From positions 2,294,001-2,358,000 of the forward strand of contig NZ_CP019082.1 of assembly GCF_001956985.1 (NCBI RefSeq): a stretch of DNA of 64,000 bases, given 5' to 3'. Of this stretch, positions 59,060 through 64,000 are shown piece by piece. The notes below the pieces were generated by a model that saw only the letters and a program-made list of their open reading frames with translations, was not told the DNA's origin and ran no database searches. Source of the DNA: Paludisphaera borealis (GTDB lineage: Bacteria > Planctomycetota > Planctomycetia > Isosphaerales > Isosphaeraceae). The position numbers and the translations under genes are program-made. Numbering within the stretch: the first letter of the stretch is position 1; each line of letters opens with the position of its first letter.

Positions 59060-60472
59060 TCAAGCCGAATAATTCCGCTCGCGATTGCATGCGACGCGAC
59101 GCTTCATGGCCCTCCCCAGACCGAGGCTCAGCGCGATCCAGACGATCGAGAGCGCGACGACCGCCGTCGGCGCGGCCCGCGACATCCCCGGCGCGGCGGC
59201 CAGCAAACCGTACGCCCACGCGCCCGCGGCGTCGCCGGCGCGGTAGACCGCCGTGTCGATCAGCCCCTTGGCCCGCATCAACTCCCTGGACGGGACGACC
59301 GTGTAAAAGACCTCGCGACTGGGGCGCGCCACGGCGTAGTCCATCGCCCGCCTCGCCACCTGGAACCACTGAACCGTCGCGACCGTCGGCCGCTGGCTCA
59401 GCGCGATCATTCCCACCAGGGTCACAGCCGGCAGCATCGCCGCCGCGCCGCCGACGCCGAGCTTCTTCAAGATCCAGGCCGTGAGCACGACCTGCATGAC
59501 GAGGCCGAGGACGTTGACCAGCAGATCGATCCGGGCGAAGAGCGCCGTGCGGACGGCCGGATCGTGGATCGATGCTTCCACGATCCGCGCCTGCTCCAGA
59601 TAAACGAATGCCGACGTCGTGGTGAACAGGAGCGTCCAGAGCCCGAGGCAGGCGAGGTAAAGCCCTCCGCGAACCTGCGGCCGCGAAGACGACGCTTCCG
59701 TCTCGGGATCGACGTCCGGTCGGGAGAGACGCGTCGTCGCCGTCGTGCGACGCCCCGCGCGGAGGCCGATATCCAGGAACACGACGGCCGGCAGCATCAA
59801 GGGGGACGGCCCCGCATACCGGCCGAGCACGCCCGCCAAGGCTGAACCGGCGATCGCGCCGAGCGTGCCCCCCGCCGCGATCAGGCCGAAGAGCCGGTGC
59901 GCCTGGTCGCTGGTGAATCGCCCCGCGAGCGAGCCCCAGGCCAGGGAGACGATCAGCAAGTTCGTGACGCTCGCCCAGACGAAGAACAGTCGGGCCGTCC
60001 AGGCGAAACCCTCGGCGGGGACGAGCTGAAAGGCCCCGAAGAACGCCAGCAACATGACCTGCTGCGCCCGCAGGATCGGTCCCAAACTGCTCCTCCCGGC
60101 GCGCCGGCCGAGCCATGCCGAGAGCAAGGGCCAGACCAGCAGCATCGCGGCCAGCGTGCCCGCGAACAACGCGGGAAGATGCTTCGGCCCGCCGGCGACC
60201 CCCATCTCGTCGCGGATCGGCCGGATCAGGTAATTGGCCGCCAGCAGGCTGAAGACGAACAGCCCCGCCCGCCCGAGAGTCTCAAGCTCGTCGTCGCGCA
60301 CGTTGGCGATCGCCCGCAACCCCCCGAGAGGCCGCCGCGAGTTGGGTCGAGTCCAGTCGTCGCGGTTCGATTCTCGGGTCGCCTCATCCCATGCGCGGTC
60401 GGCTTCCGGGTCTAAATTCACGACTTCGCCGCGCGCTCCTTTCCCTCGATCTCGCAGTCCAGACGTCGTCAT
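59060..60472 (-). CDS. MFS-type/ATP:ADP-antiporter-like nucleotide transporter family protein
   Basis: 470 residues with an N-terminal soluble extension (about 1-60) and then about ten to twelve hydrophobic helices. ANYLIRPIRDEMGVAGGPKHLPALFAGTLAAMLLVWPLLSAW is the signature of the NTP/NDP exchange (AAA-type) transporter group; later PSREVFYTVVPSRELMRAKGLIDTAVYRAGDAAGAWAYG is a hallmark segment of that family. In free-living bacteria the substrate of such proteins is not known, unlike obligate intracellular ATP/ADP exchangers. The start ATG has only a weak ribosome site; an internal start after residue 55 cannot be excluded. Confidence 0.82.
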   Translation of the reverse strand: MTTSGLRDRGKGARGEVVNLDPEADRAWDEATRESNRDDWTRPNSRRPLGGLRAIANVRDDELETLGRAGLFVFSLLAANYLIRPIRDEMGVAGGPKHLPALFAGTLAAMLLVWPLLSAWLGRRAGRSSLGPILRAQQVMLLAFFGAFQLVPAEGFAWTARLFFVWASVTNLLIVSLAWGSLAGRFTSDQAHRLFGLIAAGGTLGAIAGSALAGVLGRYAGPSPLMLPAVVFLDIGLRAGRRTTATTRLSRPDVDPETEASSSRPQVRGGLYLACLGLWTLLFTTTSAFVYLEQARIVEASIHDPAVRTALFARIDLLVNVLGLVMQVVLTAWILKKLGVGGAAAMLPAVTLVGMIALSQRPTVATVQWFQVARRAMDYAVARPSREVFYTVVPSRELMRAKGLIDTAVYRAGDAAGAWAYGLLAAAPGMSRAAPTAVVALSIVWIALSLGLGRAMKRRVACNRERNYSA

Positions 60473-60551
60473 CTTACCGCAAAGGACCGGTGGCGAACGA
60501 GCGTCCCGACGCGTTGCGTCTCAAAGGCGGGCGGATGGCGAGCAACGGTCG

Positions 60552-61595
60552 TCAGTCGCCGGCCGTCTTGTCGTCGGTCTTCTGGTCGCGACGGCGGTCG
60601 GCGCGGGCCTGGAAGAAGGCGGGCAGCCAGAATGTCGACCGAGGCCGGCTCGAACGCGGTGCGTCGGACGTTCCCCGGACGGCCCGGGCGCGCGTCCCGG
60701 CGCTCTCGCGGCGTTGGCCGTAGTCTTTGCCGAACGGCGATGCGTCTTCGATGACCTTGTTGAACTCGGCGACCGCCAGCAGCTCGACGCTGCACAGCCA
60801 CATCCAGCTCGTCAGCACGACGACGCCGGCCAGCGAGCCGTACGTCGCGCCGTAGTTGCCCCAGCGCTGGACGTAAAACCGGAATAGGAAGCTCACGCAC
60901 ACCAGAACGAGTGCGCCGAGGAGGCTGCCGGGCGTGATCCACTCCCACCGCTGGTCGGCGTCAGGAGCGAAGTACATCGCGGCGGCGAAGCTGATCAGCA
61001 CCATGACGAACACGGTGAACGCGTGGATCGCGGTGACGAGAAACGCCGTCATGACGTCGAGCTTCAACCAGCCCAGAATCTGCGGCCAGAGCAGCGTGCT
61101 GGCGAGCACCGCGATCAGGATCACGGCCTCGGCGAGCGTCATGACGACCGCGATCAGCCGCTGCTTCCAGTAGGGTCGGGTCTCCTCGACCCCCATGATC
61201 CGGTTCATTGAATCCATCACCGCGACGAACAGGCTGGAATTCAACCAGAGCAAGGCGATCGTGCCGAACGAGAGCAGACCGGTCGACGGCCGCTGGCGGA
61301 TGTTCTGAAGCTCGGTCGCCAGCATCTCGGCCGCCTCGGCCGGCAAGAGCATGCCGAGCGGCTGAACCGGGTCGATCGCCTGTCCGTGAGTGAGCCAGGG
61401 CAAGAGGTACGCGGCGAGCAGGAAAACCAGAGCCAGAAACGGCACGAGGGCGGCGATCGCGTAAAACGTGATCGCCGCGGCGCGGGTCATGATCTCGTGT
61501 TCATTGATCTTGACCCACGTTCGCCGCAACGCTTCTCTGAGCGTCAGCCCGCCGAGGTTCATCGCCGAGAACAGCCGTCGTCTCGATGCATCCAT
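60552..61595 (-). CDS. YihY/BrkB family membrane protein
   Basis: About 347 residues from ATG 61595 (GAGGCGG 11 nt upstream). Six hydrophobic segments in the BrkB arrangement: TRAAAITFYAIAALVPFLALVFLLAAY, TGLLSFGTIALLWLNSSLFVAVMDSMNRIMG, RLIAVVMTLAEAVILIAVLASTLLW, FLVTAIHAFTVFVMVLISFAAAMYFAP, and GSLLGALVLVCVSFLFRFYVQRWGNYGATYGSLAGVVVLTSWMWL. The C-terminus is a basic Arg-rich tail. The family was once considered RNase BN, but is now regarded as an envelope protein of unknown role. Confidence 0.92.
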   Translation of the reverse strand: MDASRRRLFSAMNLGGLTLREALRRTWVKINEHEIMTRAAAITFYAIAALVPFLALVFLLAAYLLPWLTHGQAIDPVQPLGMLLPAEAAEMLATELQNIRQRPSTGLLSFGTIALLWLNSSLFVAVMDSMNRIMGVEETRPYWKQRLIAVVMTLAEAVILIAVLASTLLWPQILGWLKLDVMTAFLVTAIHAFTVFVMVLISFAAAMYFAPDADQRWEWITPGSLLGALVLVCVSFLFRFYVQRWGNYGATYGSLAGVVVLTSWMWLCSVELLAVAEFNKVIEDASPFGKDYGQRRESAGTRARAVRGTSDAPRSSRPRSTFWLPAFFQARADRRRDQKTDDKTAGD

Positions 61596-61709
61596 AACGT
61601 GGCTGACCGCCTCTCGTGGATCGTGCCCGACCTCGCCGCCGAAGCGAGTCGACGGTGCAAATCGGATGCCGGAGCGGACGCGAACCATGCTCCAGCCGGC
61701 CGACGAGCC

Positions 61710-62777
61710 TCAACGGCGGGTGGAATTCGACGGGGCCAAGGCCAGGTAGGCGTCGCGGTGGCTCGTGTCGGGGAACCAGTAGCGGCGGCCCTCTTGAGTC
61801 AGACTGTATCGGGGGTCGCCGCGGACGAACTCGCCGCTCTCGACGAGGCAGTGCGGGCAGAAGCCCTTCTCGGCCACCCCCACCGCGGCGTAGCGAGCGG
61901 GTTCTTGAAGGAACCGCTGGCGCTCGGCCTTCGACGCGCACAGGTAGAGCCGTCCCTGAAAGAGAACGCCGAAGCGAGGATCGCCCGCCGCCGACTTGTT
62001 CTCGTCAAGCTGCTTCACGGGACAGAGGCCGTCGTTGACGGGGACGTAACGCTCGGGGTCGCGGCGGAACCGATTGAACGTGACCAGATTGGCGAACTGG
62101 TACAACCGGCCTTGATGCGTCACGGTATACTCGGCCTGGCCGTGGATCAACCGCTTGTCGGCGACGAGGCTGACCGGGCAGTAACCCGAGAGCGCCGCTT
62201 TGGTCTCCTTCTTGATCGGCCTGGGCGGCCCGTAATCGGCCGCCGCGTCGGCGGGTTTCGACGAGTCGCGGTCCGGGATCTTGGGGCGAGAAGCCAGGAG
62301 CGTCGGATTGTTCGCGGGCTTGGGCTCGCGGAGCGAGATCGCGTGGCGAAGGAACCCGTTGAGTTCCTCGGGGCCGAGATACCCCTGGTGGACTTCGAGA
62401 ACCTGGCGCGACGGGTCGACGATCACGCTGGCGGGGAGTCCCGAGAGCCCGAAGCCGACCGCCAGCTCCGCGTTGACGTCGGACTGGAGCTTGACCGACA
62501 CGAAGCCGGTTCGAGCCTGTTCGCGAATCGTCGGCTGCGTGAACGAGTCTTGCTCCATGCGGGCGCAGTTCGGACACCAGGGGCCGGTGAACTGAATCCA
62601 GAGCAGTTGATCGCGTTCCTTGGCTTCCGCCAGGGCCGAGCCGTAGTCGTCGCGCCAGGCGATGGCGTCGTCGGTCGGTTCAGAAGCGGCCGGCGCGCTC
62701 GCCAGCAAGCTCAACGCGGCGAGCGCTGCGAATACGCCGGGGACCACCCGGCGCATCCGGCGACGATGGAGCGTCAT
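61710..62777 (-). CDS. Exported thioredoxin-fold protein with three YHS-like C-terminal modules
   Basis: About 355 residues from ATG 62777 (AGGAGAT 5 nt upstream); the frame continues upstream but without signal. A signal sequence (RRVVPGVFAALAALSLLASAPAA) leads to a thioredoxin domain with FTGPWCPNCARME (WCPNC at 67-71) and cis-Pro region GLPASVIVDPSRQ. It should act as a periplasmic disulfide reductase or isomerase. After a Pro/Lys-rich linker come three similar modules (about 199-246, 251-298 and 306-348), each beginning with a Cys-Pro (YCPVSL, LCPVKQ, FCPHCL) and containing GxPR/AExx(V/F)xxxxG R xY followed by an Asp/Glu-rich helix. These resemble YHS-type metal-binding domains (inference). 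Three repeats on one thioredoxin is unusual. Confidence 0.85.
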   Translation of the reverse strand: MTLHRRRMRRVVPGVFAALAALSLLASAPAASEPTDDAIAWRDDYGSALAEAKERDQLLWIQFTGPWCPNCARMEQDSFTQPTIREQARTGFVSVKLQSDVNAELAVGFGLSGLPASVIVDPSRQVLEVHQGYLGPEELNGFLRHAISLREPKPANNPTLLASRPKIPDRDSSKPADAAADYGPPRPIKKETKAALSGYCPVSLVADKRLIHGQAEYTVTHQGRLYQFANLVTFNRFRRDPERYVPVNDGLCPVKQLDENKSAAGDPRFGVLFQGRLYLCASKAERQRFLQEPARYAAVGVAEKGFCPHCLVESGEFVRGDPRYSLTQEGRRYWFPDTSHRDAYLALAPSNSTRR

Positions 62778-63096
62778 CGTGCATCTCCTCATCAATCGGG
62801 GGTTCGCTTGATGTCGTGATCGAGTGTTCGTCCGAGAATCGGACACACTCCATCCGTGGAGATGCCACCCTGGCGTATCGAGCGGTGCCATGCCATTGGC
62901 GTTGAGCTTGGACGATTTCCCGTCCACGCAGGGTATCGACGTCCCCGTGAGCCGACTTCAGGCGATTCGGCCGAAGATCCTCGGTCGGAGACGAGAGGGG
63001 CCGTGAATCGCTCAGACTCGTTGAAGGCGCGCGAATCCCGACGACCGCGAGAACGACGAGAATCGGCCGACGCCGAGTCGTCGCGGCGGTCGCGGC
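62778..63096. other. Intergenic region upstream of the thioredoxin/YHS-like gene
   Basis: About 320 bp between two minus-strand genes. I see no gene, strong hairpin or convincing promoter in it; small ORFs are noise. Confidence 0.5.
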
Positions 63097-63861
63097 TCAA
63101 CGGCTGCGCAGCCGCCGCCGCACGCTGACCGGCGGCTGGAGGATCTCGGCGAGCACGATGGTTTCGCGCAGTTTAGTCGGAGTGCCGAGCATCTCCTTGA
63201 TATCGCGCGCCTGGAGCAGCGGCCCTGCCGACGAGCGCTCAAGCCCCAGGTCGCGAGCGGGCGCGCTGCTGCTGATCATGGACGCGGACAGGGGCGTCAA
63301 ATTCGACGTCAGCGGCGCGGTGTCGAGCGGTCGGCCGCGGCTCAGCGACATCGACCGGCCCACCTGGTCGGAAAGCGCGCGACGCGTTTCGGGCTCGGCC
63401 TGAGTCGGGCGAGCCGGCGCCGCGGTGCGACGCCCGCGACCGGCCTTCCGCGATTGCGTACCGCGCTGGGGCTTCGGCCCGCCACGGGCGGCGACGGCCG
63501 CGGCCGCCGCGTTGCGAATCGGCGCCGACATGATCCGGCGATTGGTGACCGGATCGACGAAGACGACCTCGTCGTCCATGACGTAGACGTTGGCGTCGTT
63601 GAGGTTCGCCGCGAGTCGCGGCTCGCTTTCCGGAGGAGCGCCCGGCGTCCGGAAGGCCAGATCGCGCGAGGCCGCCCCCTGAAGCGTCCCTTCCGCCAGC
63701 CCTCGTTCGCCCCCCGGCCCCTGTCCTGGGCCGGGCCGGGCACCCGGGCGCACCGGTCGTGGGGGCAAGGGCTGGGTTTCGCGATTCAGCAGCGACGTGA
63801 GCGCCCAGATCGCCAGGAACGTCAGCGGCACGATGAACTGGAACAGGATTTCAAGTCTCAT
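63097..63861 (-). CDS. Single-TM protein with disordered linker, unknown function
   Basis: 254 residues. One N-terminal TM (ILFQFIVPLTFLAIWALTSLL), then a Pro/Gly/Arg-rich low-complexity region (about 28-60). A short ordered segment around 87-112 (LNDANVYVMDDEVVFVDPVTNRRIM) follows. After an Ala/Arg-rich linker, the C-terminus reads IKEMLGTPTKLRETIVLAEILQPPVSVRRR. I have seen the REAIVLAEILQPPVSLR-type ending in planctomycete proteins, but not a function. ATG 63861 has AGGGA 9 nt upstream. It probably forms an operon with the gene entering from the right edge. Confidence 0.75.
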   Translation of the reverse strand: MRLEILFQFIVPLTFLAIWALTSLLNRETQPLPPRPVRPGARPGPGQGPGGERGLAEGTLQGAASRDLAFRTPGAPPESEPRLAANLNDANVYVMDDEVVFVDPVTNRRIMSAPIRNAAAAAVAARGGPKPQRGTQSRKAGRGRRTAAPARPTQAEPETRRALSDQVGRSMSLSRGRPLDTAPLTSNLTPLSASMISSSAPARDLGLERSSAGPLLQARDIKEMLGTPTKLRETIVLAEILQPPVSVRRRLRSR

Positions 63862-63921
63862 GAGCGTTGATCCCTGGATGCAAGCCGGGGCGAGGCGAGG
63901 CGGTCGGCGGGCCGTCGACGG

Positions 63922-64000
63922 TTACTGCTGGGCGCCGGAGGCCTCGCGGCGGACGTTGCCGGCGTCGGCGATCGAGTTCCGCATCTCCGTGTCCGCCTGG
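63922..64000 (-). CDS. 3' end of a gene continuing beyond the window
   Basis: The minus strand is open from the window edge to TAA 63922-63924 and ends ...QADTEMRNSIADAGNVRREA followed by SGAQQ. It is 60 bp upstream of the TM protein gene. Composition resembles a helical, coiled-coil-like tail. Too short to assign a family. Confidence 0.6.
   Translation of the reverse strand, partial: QADTEMRNSIADAGNVRREASGAQQ

Overview
This 64 kb window is chromosomal DNA of a high-GC planctomycete. An Isosphaeraceae relative (Paludisphaera/Singulisphaera-like) is my best guess. The reasons are a giant secreted protein with an N-terminal LEPR-XLL-type motif, a DUF1559 pilin-like protein with the H-x9-DG signature, a Tat-type DUF1501 protein, several eukaryotic-like Ser/Thr kinases, PPi-type phosphofructokinase motifs, and dispersed palindromes whose translations (KRQRVN, HSLALR) I remember from planctomycete spurious ORFs. 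No rRNA, tRNA or CRISPR array was recognised.

Layout. 1-1224: end of a GspF/PilC-type inner-membrane protein, convergent with an 11.4 kb gene for a secreted subtilase-fold/Ig/beta-helix protein (1326-12680). 13.5-19.4 kb: a minus-strand cluster with an S55 (SpoIVB-like) protein, a beta-propeller/fibronectin protein, a DUF1559 protein and a HAD phosphatase. 19.8-25.0 kb: a DUF1501 protein, a small membrane protein, a Ser/Thr kinase and 6-phosphogluconate dehydrogenase. 25.0-31.6 kb: a lower-GC mobile island. It contains a MITE-like element, a DUF2806-type gene split by an IS5-family element, a REP-associated tyrosine transposase (RAYT) bracketed by inverted copies of a short motif, an IS4-type element inserted into that motif, a membrane-anchored TIR-like gene behind a tiny overlapping leader ORF, and an interspersed repeat field. 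31.6-39.7 kb: phosphofructokinase, a BlaI/BlaR1-like pair with twin operators, a HAD hydrolase, a second kinase and a TIGR01777 epimerase. 40-45 kb: alpha/beta-hydrolase, PmtA-like methyltransferase and GH3-like adenylating enzyme, convergent with an acyl carrier protein and a type I phosphodiesterase. 45-52 kb: a Wza-type export lipoprotein, two NCS1-like permease paralogues around an HExxH-VIT1 fusion, and an MFS exporter. 52-64 kb: FdxA ferredoxin, periplasmic cyclophilin, methyltransferase, a 1549-residue membrane-anchored TPR protein, a nucleotide-transporter-like protein, a BrkB protein, a thioredoxin/YHS-like protein and small membrane-associated proteins.

How the genes may work together. 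The 13.5-19.4 kb cluster looks like an envelope module with one operon-like arrangement (17405/17456 and 15200/15204 junctions). The BlaI repressor and its M56 protease partner have two near-identical 16-bp palindromic boxes upstream and a carboxypeptidase-regulatory-like C-terminus instead of a penicillin-binding sensor. The GH3/ACP/phosphodiesterase genes suggest an acyl-activation pathway without a described product. The strongest sequence-level findings are in the mobile island: removing the IS5 element and one TAA copy restores the DUF2806 frame exactly, and the nested RAYT/IS/MITE structure can be read from target duplications.
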